The notes under the pieces: model-generated
The model's database searches: none
Told to the model about the DNA's origin: nothing
The model's input: only the letters and a program-made list of their open reading frames with translations
Shown here: positions 26,915 through 36,295 of the stretch, piece after piece
How positions within the stretch are numbered: position 1 is the first letter of the stretch
Layout: every line of letters begins with the position of its first letter
NCBI GenBank assembly: GCA_041917755.1
Contig: JAYRWY010000016.1
Coordinates: 1 to 64,000, forward strand
From: RGZA01 sp041917755
Lineage (GTDB): Bacteria > Pseudomonadota > Alphaproteobacteria > UBA9219 > RGZA01
Reading direction: 5' to 3'
DNA length: 64,000 nucleotides
Translations under genes and position numbers: made by a program

Positions 26915-28017
26915 CAAAGCGCGTTCTTATCATCGGTGCCTATGGCAATTTTGGCAGTCATATAACCACACAATTATCCAGAGATAATTACATACAAGTT
27001 ATCATAGCTGGGCGTTCAACAGAAAAATGCAAGGCATTCGCAGAAAAACTCATATCGTCGCCCAATCCGCCTATATGGTTTGCACTGGATATACATGACA
27101 AGTTTTCAGATGCACTGCAGACTATTGCACCTGATATCGTCATCCATACTTCCGGCCCGTTTCAGGGGCAAGGTTATAATGTAGCTAAAGCCTGTATAGA
27201 TTATGGATGCCATTACATTGATCTGGCAGATGGACGCGCTTTTGTGAGTGGTATTGGGCAGCTTGATGAACATGCCAAAGCAAAAAAGCTTTGTATTATT
27301 TCTGGAGCGAGCTCAGTACCGTGTCTGACCTCCGCAATTATCATGCATTATCAGTCACAGTTTAAAAAAATAACGACTGTGGATTATGGTATCTCGACTG
27401 CACAGCGCACCAATACTGGCCTTGCAACTACAGCAGCAGTACTTGGCTACGCCGGAAAACCCTTTGCGACATTGATAAATGGAAAGCCACAAACCATCTA
27501 TGGCTGGCAAGACCTTCACTGTCACAACTATCCTGAATTAGGTTGGAGATTGCTAGGTAATTGCGATGTTCCGGATCTGGAGCTTTTTCCTGAATACTTT
27601 AAAGATATTCAAACCATCCGTTTTTATGCGGGACTAGAAATTCCATTTATTCATCTTGGGCTCTGGGCACTTTCTTGGCTTGTGCGCGCCAATATCATCA
27701 ACAACCTCGGCAAATATGCCGAACAACTTTTGAAAATGTCGAGATGGTTCGACTGGCTAGGCAGTGACCGCAGTGCCTTTCACATGAAACTATCAGGCAC
27801 CGCCTTGGACGGTACAAGCAAAGAGGCCGGATTTTCGTTAATCGCAAAATCCGGACATGGTCCATATATCCCTTCTACGCCTGCCATCATACTGGCAAGA
27901 CTTTTGGCGAGCGGCGAATTATCACGTTATGGTGCAATGCCGTGCATCGGCTTGCTTTCGTTGGAACAATATCTGGAAGGCCTGAAGGAGCTAGATATCA
28001 AATCGTTAAAACGATAA
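26911..28017 (+). CDS. Saccharopine-dehydrogenase-like NAD(P)-binding protein
   Basis: A 368-residue protein with an N-terminal Rossmann motif VLIIGAYGNFGSHITTQL (residues 5-22) and AGRSTEKC after strand 2. The segments VIHTSGPFQGQGYNVAKACI and GCHYIDLADGRAF are typical of the saccharopine dehydrogenase-like superfamily. Such proteins next to DUF4166 are usually not lysine-pathway enzymes. It is the last gene of the three-gene operon (4-bp overlap). No terminator is seen after it, and the putative left end of the tRNA-Ser element lies about 260 bp downstream. Confidence 0.8.
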   Translation: MTKRVLIIGAYGNFGSHITTQLSRDNYIQVIIAGRSTEKCKAFAEKLISSPNPPIWFALDIHDKFSDALQTIAPDIVIHTSGPFQGQGYNVAKACIDYGCHYIDLADGRAFVSGIGQLDEHAKAKKLCIISGASSVPCLTSAIIMHYQSQFKKITTVDYGISTAQRTNTGLATTAAVLGYAGKPFATLINGKPQTIYGWQDLHCHNYPELGWRLLGNCDVPDLELFPEYFKDIQTIRFYAGLEIPFIHLGLWALSWLVRANIINNLGKYAEQLLKMSRWFDWLGSDRSAFHMKLSGTALDGTSKEAGFSLIAKSGHGPYIPSTPAIILARLLASGELSRYGAMPCIGLLSLEQYLEGLKELDIKSLKR

Positions 28018-28387
28018 GTGAACATTCCTTATAAAAATACGCTTTATGAGATTGGATAGGCGACATTCCACTATTTAAATTCTGCCCACTCTTGTAACTT
28101 ACTAAAACAAAAAAATAATTCATTTAAAAATCGACCGACATTTCAGCGGCGGAGAATTCACGAGGAATTGGCTAACTTTACCAACTTCAACGCCAATCAG
28201 AGAGTTTATAATTGTAGAAATCGCGCGATGTATGGAGATTACCAAATAAAAAAGTCGTCCACTCTCTGATGAGCAGACTAACTGGCGGGGGGATGTCATA
28301 CACATTCAAATGCTAACTATTTGATATTAAATCATTTTTTTGAATGTATCAAACAGCGATGCCCCCAGAAGTGCCCCTACTCTGCTT
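28018..28387. other. 370-bp region holding the putative left junction of the integrative element
   Basis: No convincing gene is present. It contains the candidate attL core at 28280-28295 and two GC-rich motifs ATGCCCC (28359) and GTGCCCC (28371), which match motifs beside the integrase at the right end. Sequence left of 28280 should be native chromosome, and sequence to the right belongs to the element. Confidence 0.5.
28280..28295 (+). other. Putative attL of the tRNA-Ser element
   Basis: AACTGGCGGGGGGATG here is a direct match, apart from one missing A, to AACTGGCGGAGGGGATG at 38406-38422, which is the CCA end and acceptor stem of the tRNA-Ser gene. A copy of the tRNA 3' end at the far side of an integrase-bearing segment is what site-specific insertion leaves. 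The single indel is a weakness. Confidence 0.55.
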
Positions 28388-31021
28388 TTATTCTTTTGAA
28401 TCTACCAATTCATTAAACCCTTGTTGAAACTCATGCATGCGTTGCTCTTCATTGTAGAAAGGCAATCCCCATACATTAAACTTCTGCCCTTTCCAAAGCT
28501 GCTCGATAATAAAGCTCTCCTTGAGCGACTTTAAAAAGCTTTCTTTCCACGCATCCTGTGCCAGAAGGTGGCCGCCCTTCGGTTCAATGAAAACCTGATA
28601 GTGCATAGTATCGTTCTTCTTTTTGCCAACCAAGAACAAAACAAAGTCCGGCTCAAGCGGCCTACCATCGTCAAAATTAAAGAGTTTGAAATACTTTTCA
28701 TTCCTTAAGAGATAGACTTCTGAAAATTTCTCCCTCAGTGTGTCAATATGCTTATCAATGTATTTGATGAGCGATTTTTCTTCAGATGTACCATAGCAGT
28801 CATCAAACACAAACCAGTCGCGTTTATTGGACTTCAAATCAAGGTGGAAAGTAACATTAGCGGGATCGTTCATAGATTTGCCAAACTGCTTATCCCCGCC
28901 ATCATCCTCTGCGAAGTTTAAGATCTTATCAAAAAACACATTATTAATCATCTGCGGCTTAAATTCATGCGAGCCCTTATATTCGATATTATCGCTGGCA
29001 ATAAGCGGAGCTAAATCGCTCAACACCTTGGTAGCAATATACAATTTTTCATCTGCGCTCAAACTGTCTAACTGAGAAGGTGTAGCCTCAACTTCAACTT
29101 TTATCTTTCCCAAATAATTATCAGCCATCAAAAATTCCCGTACCGTTTTCAAGTGAGGGAGATGGGTTTTAAGGTTAGAAAAATCAAAAAATTCAAACTT
29201 CTGCATTGCAGTATGCAAAACATTCAAGCCAAGGCTACTTAAGGAGAAGTCCCGCTTTTTGTTTTGTATGGTAGGCGCAGTAGTGGATGGGGTTTCCGCA
29301 AAGGCTATTTCCGAACGAATAAAGCCGGTATGGAGTTGTGCACGATAGAGGTTTTGAATGATTGTATTGGGTAACCCCTTAACATCAGCACGATCATACT
29401 TGTTACGGCTGTTTAGAAATATATGCCCCGCCTTATAAAAACGCGTGGCCTTAAAATCATCCTTAAGTTTAACCGTGCGCTCTTTAGTTTCCTTGGCAAC
29501 AATACCCGTTTCGCGCAAGGCAGTATAAAGCTCTTGAATATACTTGGGATTGTGAGCGCTGTGATAGTATAGCTCCTCACAAATCCGCATCTCATGGCCA
29601 AGGTCTTGATCAAATTTACGCTGGTCGGCGGGTTGGTCAGTCGATAAACGGAAGGGGCAATAACGCGCCCCCCGCCCAATAAGCTGCGCCTCACTCATCG
29701 TTGTCTTGCCAATTCTATTTCCTGTTCGGCTGTCGCGGGTGTCGTAAAGGCGAACGATGTCAAACAGGTTCAGGACATCCCAACCTTCGTTGAGTTTATC
29801 CACCGCAAAAACGGCGCGGTATCCATTCGACTCAAGCGAGTTAACAGCAAGTTGTTTGTCGATGCTATCCTCCTTGCTGTTGACTTCAATCAACTTATCG
29901 CTAGAGAAATCTTCTCGTAACTCAGCAATCAGATTTTCTGGCGTAATGCCGTTGGCATCAAAATACGCAAACACTTTCTTAAGTGTTGCGTCATCAGCTT
30001 TATCTTGAATTGCTCTAATTTTCTTAGCTGTTAGATTTGCAATACTACCCTTAAATTCTTCAAAGAACGCCTTACTTTCAGCAATAGTTTTAGATTTGAA
30101 CAATATAACTGGCTTAATTAACAGCTTATTCCTTTCAAATATCTTACGTCGATATTGGGAAAGAAGGACAGCCTGCAACGCCCGCTCAAACGGGGGCAAG
30201 TCAAGTTGCAATACCTTTACTTCCTTTGAATAGCCATCATTACGAAATTCTTTTAAGGTGTAATCAAAGATTAGTTTCGGCTTGTATTTTGCTGCAAGGT
30301 ATTCATCAGAAAGATCTATGGTTGCCGTAAATTCAAACAGAGCGTTTTCGGGATGAGACTCAAAAATACGCTTAACTGTGCTTTCCCAACTGACCGCCTC
30401 TAAAAGATCCTCGTCGGCAGCCCCTCGGCGTGTATCAACATTAATATGATGTGCTTCATCAGAAATTAGAACGATTTTATCGTTCTGGAAGTCATCATAA
30501 GTTAGCGCCCCCTCGCGGGGAGTATTTAGGTCGGCGTGCAACCCCTGAATAGTAGAAAACACGATATTCAAATCATCGGGGTTACCAGCCTGAAAATTAT
30601 TTACTTCCCGAATACAAAATTTCTTCTGACCTATCGCCAACTGGGACGCAAAAAGATATTTTTGTGAAAGAAAATTTAGAAAATTATCGCGGGTCTTATC
30701 AATGATATTCGTGCTATTCACAAAAAATAGGAAATTGCGATACCCGCGCTGATACAGGTGCAGCATCAGCCCCGCCATGACAAGCGTTTTACCGCTTCCA
30801 GTTGCCATATGAAAAAGAAGCTGATGGTTCTGTCGTGGCTTTCCGTCGAAAGTTTCGTTCCAATAATTCAAGAAAAACTGGAATGCCCGTTCCTGATACG
30901 GCCGAACGGCAAAATTAGGATTTATGTTACTGTGTATATGCTGCGGCACCTCAGTCTTGTCGATTGACTTCCGGCCAAACTCTTCGATGAGCGTTTGTTG
31001 AAGGGTTTTAATCTCAGCCAT
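28388..31021 (-). CDS. res: Type III restriction endonuclease, Res subunit
   Basis: Translocase/nuclease subunit of a type III restriction-modification system; it acts in complex with Mod on unmodified DNA. The 877-residue protein has helicase motif I in LLFHMATGSGKTLVMAGLML (about 68-87) and motif II in LISDEAHHINVD. A C-terminal PD-(D/E)xK nuclease is visible as EPDFVLFL followed by QVFIEPKGGH. Length and domain order are normal, with no frameshift seen. It starts 10 bp after mod. Located inside the tRNA-Ser element, it is defence cargo. Confidence 0.95.
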   Translation of the reverse strand: MAEIKTLQQTLIEEFGRKSIDKTEVPQHIHSNINPNFAVRPYQERAFQFFLNYWNETFDGKPRQNHQLLFHMATGSGKTLVMAGLMLHLYQRGYRNFLFFVNSTNIIDKTRDNFLNFLSQKYLFASQLAIGQKKFCIREVNNFQAGNPDDLNIVFSTIQGLHADLNTPREGALTYDDFQNDKIVLISDEAHHINVDTRRGAADEDLLEAVSWESTVKRIFESHPENALFEFTATIDLSDEYLAAKYKPKLIFDYTLKEFRNDGYSKEVKVLQLDLPPFERALQAVLLSQYRRKIFERNKLLIKPVILFKSKTIAESKAFFEEFKGSIANLTAKKIRAIQDKADDATLKKVFAYFDANGITPENLIAELREDFSSDKLIEVNSKEDSIDKQLAVNSLESNGYRAVFAVDKLNEGWDVLNLFDIVRLYDTRDSRTGNRIGKTTMSEAQLIGRGARYCPFRLSTDQPADQRKFDQDLGHEMRICEELYYHSAHNPKYIQELYTALRETGIVAKETKERTVKLKDDFKATRFYKAGHIFLNSRNKYDRADVKGLPNTIIQNLYRAQLHTGFIRSEIAFAETPSTTAPTIQNKKRDFSLSSLGLNVLHTAMQKFEFFDFSNLKTHLPHLKTVREFLMADNYLGKIKVEVEATPSQLDSLSADEKLYIATKVLSDLAPLIASDNIEYKGSHEFKPQMINNVFFDKILNFAEDDGGDKQFGKSMNDPANVTFHLDLKSNKRDWFVFDDCYGTSEEKSLIKYIDKHIDTLREKFSEVYLLRNEKYFKLFNFDDGRPLEPDFVLFLVGKKKNDTMHYQVFIEPKGGHLLAQDAWKESFLKSLKESFIIEQLWKGQKFNVWGLPFYNEEQRMHEFQQGFNELVDSKE

Positions 31022-31031
31022 TATAAATCAC

Positions 31032-33077
31032 CTATGACTGGCCAAGAAGCATGGTATTCAATTTTTTATCATCTGCGCCGATATTGTAACTTGCATCATC
31101 AATCTCACTAAGTGGCACATAGAGCATATTCTTATCCAGCACTTCGATCATAAATCGCTTTTGATTATCTAGCGCCATCGAGACAAAGTCATCGCCAGAT
31201 AAATTAATAGTCTTTGGGTCAATCTTATAGCTCAGAAATGCCGTTTCCTGCATTTCATACCAAATTTCCTGAAGCACCTTATTATCTTTTGCTTTTTCTA
31301 TCTTTTCAACAAAGCATTGATTGGCTTTAGCTAGCTCACAATAAACAAAGCTACCGCCACCCTTCCACTTTATAGATTCTGAAATTCCAGAAGAGTCTCC
31401 TTGAATTACATTATTTAGACGAACAACACTGTCATTTTGACCATAGTCGAGCTGCTCAATTCCAATGTAACGTCGCCCCATCTTATGAGCGACAGCACAG
31501 GTCGTACCACTTCCCAAGTGGAAATCTAGAACCAGATCATTTTCATTAGTGCTCATTTCGATAATTCGTTGGAGTAACTTTTCTGGCTTCTTTCCTGATA
31601 AAAGTTCGACGTTCCCCTCTTTTGTAAGATTTTTAGTTTCTCCAACAAAATCCCAAAATGTACCCTGCATATCTTTTTTAAATAATACCCCATCCACTTC
31701 TTCCGCAACATCACCAAGCCAAGCGAGAAGCCTAAAGCTTTTTCCCTTGTAAAATTGTTCATATGTTACGCCTTTATTTTTACCTGATCTTGGCACGTAC
31801 TCAATGGAGTAAAAATCATTGTCTATTTTTAACTCATTAATCTTTTCTATCACACGAGGGCGTATCGAGCTCTGAGGCATTGCCGTTTGAAATATCTTTT
31901 TGGCATATTTCTTATAAGCGTCTCCTTCAGATAAACCTTCATCTTTCATAATTTGCTTTATTGATTTAATGATAGCATTTTTACGCGAGTATATGCGTAT
32001 TTCATCTCCACTTCCGTCAACAGTAGATCCCACATACTCTTTATCACCGTCGTAAATTAGAGCTGTAGTGTATTTCCAGCTGGTTTCATCTTCTCTATAT
32101 TGTTCTACCACTTCGCTAATCGGAACATAATTATAGACGTTTGAAAAAGAAGTGAATGACAAATAGTTTCTTGCATATATGTGAAGATACTCAATATTTT
32201 TTTTGAGTTTTTTATCTTCTCCGCCACCAGAAGCTCCTGCGACATTCTTCATCTTCACTGAAACAGTGTTTATATAGTTATCTGCTCCAAAAATGCTGTC
32301 CAATAAAACTTTCAGGTAAGCTTGCTCACTATCATCACATTGCACAAAAATCACCCCGTCTTCTTTTAAAAGCCCCCTAGCAACTTCAAGGCGGTTCTTC
32401 ATAAAAGTGAGCCAAGTTGAATGATTAAAGCTATCATTGTATTTGAAGCTATCATTTCCTGTATTATAGGGTGGATCGATGTAAATTAACTTAACCTGTC
32501 GAGAATAAACTCGCGCCAAAGTATATAGAGACAAAAGATTATTGCCTTTTATGATAAAATTATCATTCTTACTTATACTGGCAACATCATGACGGCCATT
32601 TTTATCGTGGCGTTTAAAGTTCGTTAGAACCTTGGGCGCTAACAACCTATCAATTTGATCCGGCGCAAGGGTTTCATTCCAAAACACTTCATCACGTTTT
32701 ACATCTTCTTTTGTTTGTCCACCCTCCAAAAAGCAATCCTTGTAAGGCCACGCCAAAACGATTTCCTTGCCATCTGTCAGGTAATGGCCATCTACCATTA
32801 AACCGATTTTATTTTTAAATGCCGTATAGCTATCCGGAAGAAATGATTTGTTACTTATAAATTGTTGGAATTTGATTTTATCAAAAACCTTAACTCCATT
32901 TATATCTACAAAAAAATGTTTGCTGATTGTTGCATGCGAAAGGAGAAGTTTGAGCAACTCACCATCCAAAGCTAAGCCAAGTTCTACAACCTTATTTTTT
33001 AACATTTGGCCATCGGCCATCAGTCGCTCATCTTGTGAAAGTAGAATTTTAAGGTCTTCAAACAAGTTTTGTAACAC
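31032..33077 (-). CDS. mod: Type III DNA-methyltransferase, Mod subunit
   Basis: Adenine-N6 methyltransferase and specificity subunit of the type III system. The 681-residue protein carries DPPY in LIYIDPPYNTGNDSFKYND (motif IV, about 197-215) before the SAM-binding motif I in DLVLDFHLGSGTTCAVAHKMG (about 509), the beta-class order usual for type III Mod. The region between them is the likely target-recognition domain. No simple-sequence repeat typical of phase-variable mod genes was noticed. The 10-bp gap to res indicates one operon. Confidence 0.95.
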   Translation of the reverse strand: MLQNLFEDLKILLSQDERLMADGQMLKNKVVELGLALDGELLKLLLSHATISKHFFVDINGVKVFDKIKFQQFISNKSFLPDSYTAFKNKIGLMVDGHYLTDGKEIVLAWPYKDCFLEGGQTKEDVKRDEVFWNETLAPDQIDRLLAPKVLTNFKRHDKNGRHDVASISKNDNFIIKGNNLLSLYTLARVYSRQVKLIYIDPPYNTGNDSFKYNDSFNHSTWLTFMKNRLEVARGLLKEDGVIFVQCDDSEQAYLKVLLDSIFGADNYINTVSVKMKNVAGASGGGEDKKLKKNIEYLHIYARNYLSFTSFSNVYNYVPISEVVEQYREDETSWKYTTALIYDGDKEYVGSTVDGSGDEIRIYSRKNAIIKSIKQIMKDEGLSEGDAYKKYAKKIFQTAMPQSSIRPRVIEKINELKIDNDFYSIEYVPRSGKNKGVTYEQFYKGKSFRLLAWLGDVAEEVDGVLFKKDMQGTFWDFVGETKNLTKEGNVELLSGKKPEKLLQRIIEMSTNENDLVLDFHLGSGTTCAVAHKMGRRYIGIEQLDYGQNDSVVRLNNVIQGDSSGISESIKWKGGGSFVYCELAKANQCFVEKIEKAKDNKVLQEIWYEMQETAFLSYKIDPKTINLSGDDFVSMALDNQKRFMIEVLDKNMLYVPLSEIDDASYNIGADDKKLNTMLLGQS

Positions 33078-33402
33078 TGCTACTCTCCAATATTGATAAT
33101 ATCACCATACCAAGCATTTGATTTGAAGCAACAAATACCCTCTATTTTTCAGCTAATTTAAAAACCACCATTTCTGCGATTCTTGAAACTATACCATCGT
33201 CATCTATCAGCTTTTTTATTGCAAAAGCTAATCCGTTAATAATTTCTCCCTGCCGTTCTGTGGATACCTGCCCATACTGTTAAGGGTTGCAAGTGGCTTG
33301 TCATGCCCCATGTTTTGGCTCCATTATTTTTTAAAAATCAGATGGTGTGTGGAATTGGAACTATGTTTCAATAATAAGCCACCACACTTCATGGCATCCC
33401 CC
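33078..33402. other. 325-bp gap between mod and the zinc-ribbon gene
   Basis: It should hold the mod-res promoter on the minus strand, but no clear hexamers were found. A 45-codon open stretch without a start codon (minus, about 33142-33279; ends VVFKLAEK) could be a gene remnant. I see no RNA gene. Confidence 0.4.
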
Positions 33403-33945
33403 CTATCGGGAATTAATCCACTGCATCAGTCCTTGCATAGAACGCTCATCAGCCCTTTGAGCGCGGGCAAGGATACGGTCAAAGGTTTTCCAGTGCATTC
33501 CCTTAGGCTTGTATATCCAGTCTTTGTCGCTTTCAAAACGGTCATATAGTTTGTGGCTTAATCCAAGCCCGCGCTGGCGCACTTTCTCTAGCTGGCTGGC
33601 ATAACAAAGCTTCTGACAACGCCTACAGGCAAACCTCCACGAGCGATAGAAAATCCTCCCTGCACGTCTATGGCATATCGGGCATTCAAACCACGGGCGT
33701 TTATTTCCGTAATGGCAGGCTGTCCAAACAATATCTATTGCCTGTCTGATAGGTTCGCCATTGGCTGAGTAATCCAATACCAAAACGTTACCATAGCTGC
33801 AAACAAAACCAATACTACCAGCGCGGTCGTCTTCATCACCCCAATAGACGCTGCCATAAGCCTGCTTGCTGCAATCTATATGCCCCCACCGCAGCAATTT
33901 ATTCACGCTTAGCCCAAGAGTGCCTTCAACACACAGCTTGCTCAT
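33403..33945 (-). CDS. Zinc-ribbon protein of unknown function in the mobile element
   Basis: A 180-residue cytoplasmic protein. A four-cysteine zinc-ribbon-like motif is visible: FECPICHRRAGRIFY then RFACRRCQKLCYASQ (about 86-118). The N-terminal half has LLRWGHIDCSK and a beta-rich segment. The basic C-terminal half includes GMHWKTFDRILAR, typical of nucleic-acid-binding proteins. A good AGGG site lies 8 nt before the ATG. Similar short zinc-ribbon proteins occur in proteobacterial islands without assigned function. It sits between the primase-like gene and the restriction cargo. Confidence 0.7.
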   Translation of the reverse strand: MSKLCVEGTLGLSVNKLLRWGHIDCSKQAYGSVYWGDEDDRAGSIGFVCSYGNVLVLDYSANGEPIRQAIDIVWTACHYGNKRPWFECPICHRRAGRIFYRSWRFACRRCQKLCYASQLEKVRQRGLGLSHKLYDRFESDKDWIYKPKGMHWKTFDRILARAQRADERSMQGLMQWINSR

Positions 33946-34060
33946 GGCAATAACCCTGCACTTGATATTTTATCGAAATCATTTGGCAAATTTTAAAAAG
34001 TCTTTTTGGTTTTAAATGAATGACATTTTTTCGATATGCGCTGAAATCAACCTATTAAAC

Positions 34061-35965
34061 CTATTTAACCGCTTCAATACGCCATGCTTCAGCCGATCTA
34101 CTGCCACTATCACGGATAAAACGAATACCATTCACAATGCGTCCCGAATGCCGCTTAATCCACCGCCCCAAAACGCGCCGATTAATAACACCGTGCTCAC
34201 TGGCAATATCGAGAATTACTTCCTCTAAATCCTTATCTGTGCAATTAACAGCCTCACGCACCATTGTTGCTTTGTTGCCAAAACACCTCTGCCATGCCTC
34301 TAAAATCCTGCCCAGCGTGTCGCGGTCAGGGTCATCAGCCATTGTCTCAAAAATAGCCGTGGCTGGGTCTGGTTGCCCCAGCCATAACAAAGGCTGACGG
34401 CAAAGATTTGACCATTCAGCAAACCCCGCGAGCGCTTTGCAGGTGGTCTCAGGCCGCCCCGCGACAATCCATGCACGGATGATTGTGAGAGCTCCCGAAA
34501 CATACCGCCCACGTTCTTGCAAAATATCCTGCACCAAGTTTGGGTTTTTGAATGTGCGTGTTGCGGGGGTTTCACAGGCAGGGTCTAAGGTGATTGTTAC
34601 GCACCGCCGCGCCATATCCTGCACAGGGCTAACATTGTTACCGCTTGATAAAAACAATGCGCGAGTGCTGACCGTAGCAGTTTTAGAAACCCCAAGAATG
34701 CGCCCCTGCAAAAATTCGGAAGTTAATGCAGTACAAAGGCTTTTATGCGCGACAAGGTCAGTGGTTAAGTTATCAAACTCTACCACCGCAGGAGAAGTCA
34801 GAAGCGTTGCCAGTAAAAACTTGCGGCATTCTTCATCATCTTGCGGAAATGTTGCAGGAGTACCTTTTTGCGGTGACGCAAAGGCTATAATCAAAGCGCA
34901 TAAATACGATTTACCTGACCCCATCTGTGCGGCTTTAATGTGAAACATAGGCGCAAGAGAAAGACTGGAACGTATTACTGCGGTCAGAAGTGCTGATAAA
35001 GCTGCCGCCCTATCAGTATGCTTAGAAAAGCTGAATTCATCCAATATACTATGCAATAATTTTAATGCTTTTTGTGCATCTTCCTTTGTCGGTCTTTCCG
35101 GCACATTGAAATCCTTGGCAACAAAAACGCCAAACATCCCTGTTTCCACATCATATCCCGCAGCATTCCACAATGTGCCATCTGACCGTAAATAAGGTTG
35201 CCGTGTTAAACCGTTCAATACAGGCAAGTGCCGATATTCGGGCGCATCAAGCAATACGCCTGCGTGACGCGCAGGTGGGTCAATGCGTACAAATTCTTTG
35301 GAGCGTCCATCATACTTTTCCCAATTCAATGCCCCTGCTAGTGCAGCAACTAAGGAAGATAGCTTTAATCCCTGTACCGTAGTTTCGCGTGTGCTGGGAT
35401 CTGTGCAAACAATAATAATTAACCCACCGCGCTGGTAATAGCGGCCTCCTTTGGCAAGTTCCTTTTCTGCTGCATTTGCTATGCGGCCAATTTCACCTGC
35501 CTGCACCCGAATAGTAGGCTTCATACGTGCTGCGTTTTTTTTAATGCCTAAACATTCCAAAAGCTGGCTGATATGCTTATCCTTACAATCCGCTTGCCAA
35601 CACTTAAACCTACCCATCGGGAAATTGTCATTCGGCTCAAAATAAGCCGTGCCAGCATCCACTATCCGCGTATGTTCACTAGCCCACGGACAGCTTATAT
35701 CGTGCTTACCACTGCCCAGCGGGGTTTTGTATAGGCCACGAGCTTGTAAAGCTATAAGCACTGTATTTTCGGTGGGGCTAGGAATTAAAATTTGTTCCCC
35801 ACCATCTTCAGACTGCTTATTCTTTTGTGCCTTTAACTTACGTTTAGACTGCCCTTTATCGGTTAAATCGGTTTTATCGGTTTCTGCTGCATCATCAGTC
35901 GAAACTGTCATAGTTGGATTTGTGATATTGTTAGTGCAAGGTGGGGTTTGCAACAAATCAGACAT
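34061..35965 (-). CDS. Primase-like zinc finger plus AAA-type ATPase of the integrative element
   Basis: A 634-residue protein probably serving element replication. An N-terminal zinc-binding-like segment ISCPWASEHT ... FKCWQADCKDKH (about 87-130) resembles phage/plasmid primase fingers. The C-terminal half has a P-loop AAQMGSGKSYLCALI (about 350) and acidic strand VVEFDNL, like superfamily 3-type or DUF927-type helicases. The ATG at 35965 is chosen because GGGAGGG lies 6 nt before it. An upstream start at 36067 would overlap alpA by nearly 100 bp. The gap to alpA is 10 bp. It corresponds in position to the alpha-type replication protein of P4-like elements. Confidence 0.75.
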   Translation of the reverse strand: MSDLLQTPPCTNNITNPTMTVSTDDAAETDKTDLTDKGQSKRKLKAQKNKQSEDGGEQILIPSPTENTVLIALQARGLYKTPLGSGKHDISCPWASEHTRIVDAGTAYFEPNDNFPMGRFKCWQADCKDKHISQLLECLGIKKNAARMKPTIRVQAGEIGRIANAAEKELAKGGRYYQRGGLIIIVCTDPSTRETTVQGLKLSSLVAALAGALNWEKYDGRSKEFVRIDPPARHAGVLLDAPEYRHLPVLNGLTRQPYLRSDGTLWNAAGYDVETGMFGVFVAKDFNVPERPTKEDAQKALKLLHSILDEFSFSKHTDRAAALSALLTAVIRSSLSLAPMFHIKAAQMGSGKSYLCALIIAFASPQKGTPATFPQDDEECRKFLLATLLTSPAVVEFDNLTTDLVAHKSLCTALTSEFLQGRILGVSKTATVSTRALFLSSGNNVSPVQDMARRCVTITLDPACETPATRTFKNPNLVQDILQERGRYVSGALTIIRAWIVAGRPETTCKALAGFAEWSNLCRQPLLWLGQPDPATAIFETMADDPDRDTLGRILEAWQRCFGNKATMVREAVNCTDKDLEEVILDIASEHGVINRRVLGRWIKRHSGRIVNGIRFIRDSGSRSAEAWRIEAVK

Positions 35966-35975
35966 TGCGCCCTCC

Positions 35976-36203
35976 CTACTCTTGGCTTTTATTATTGTTA
36001 AAAGCAGATCGCGACTTCTGAATACATTGCACGATCCAGCCATCCACTTCGCTTTCAAGCCAGCCAACCGCTCTTAGGCCAAGACTTATTGGTTTGGGAA
36101 ATAAACCATCCCTCAAAAGCATATAGGCCATGCTGCGACTAAGCCCTGTACGAGCCAGCACCGAGCGTAAACGCAAGATTTTTTCGTTTGGAATTTTTTG
36201 CAT
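35976..36203 (-). CDS. AlpA-family regulatory protein
   Basis: A 75-residue MerR-like winged helix protein: ILRLRSVLARTGLSRSMAYM (recognition helix region, about 9-28), then GLFPKPISLGLRAVGWLESE and VDGWI. AlpA proteins of P4-like elements act as small DNA-binding activators or excision factors. Its upstream region contains a tandem palindrome (36263-36295), a good candidate operator. The primase-like gene follows by 10 bp, so AlpA and the replication protein are co-expressed. Confidence 0.9.
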   Translation of the reverse strand: MQKIPNEKILRLRSVLARTGLSRSMAYMLLRDGLFPKPISLGLRAVGWLESEVDGWIVQCIQKSRSAFNNNKSQE

Positions 36204-36262
36204 TGTCTTTCTCCATCTAGTGAGTGATGAAGAAATACATATTTGATTTATTGAGGGATTAG

Positions 36263-36295
36263 GACGAATTCGTCTAAGACTTAGACGAATTCGTC
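36263..36295. promoter_or_regulatory. Tandem palindromic operator-like sites upstream of alpA
   Basis: The 12-bp palindrome GACGAATTCGTC occurs at 36263-36274 and again at 36284-36295, 21 bp apart, exactly two helical turns. The whole segment is itself nearly symmetrical about the central AAGACTT. It covers the last codons of the 233-aa gene and lies 60-92 bp before alpA. The arrangement suits cooperative binding of a dimeric repressor or activator. Confidence 0.7.

Noticed and set aside
28120..28305. Minus-strand 61-codon frame near the element left end
   Set aside because: No recognisable protein features, no good start signal, and it crosses the putative attL.
33142..33279. Minus-strand open stretch ending VVFKLAEK
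   Set aside because: No start codon after the preceding in-frame stop and no family match; kept only as a note in the gap entry.
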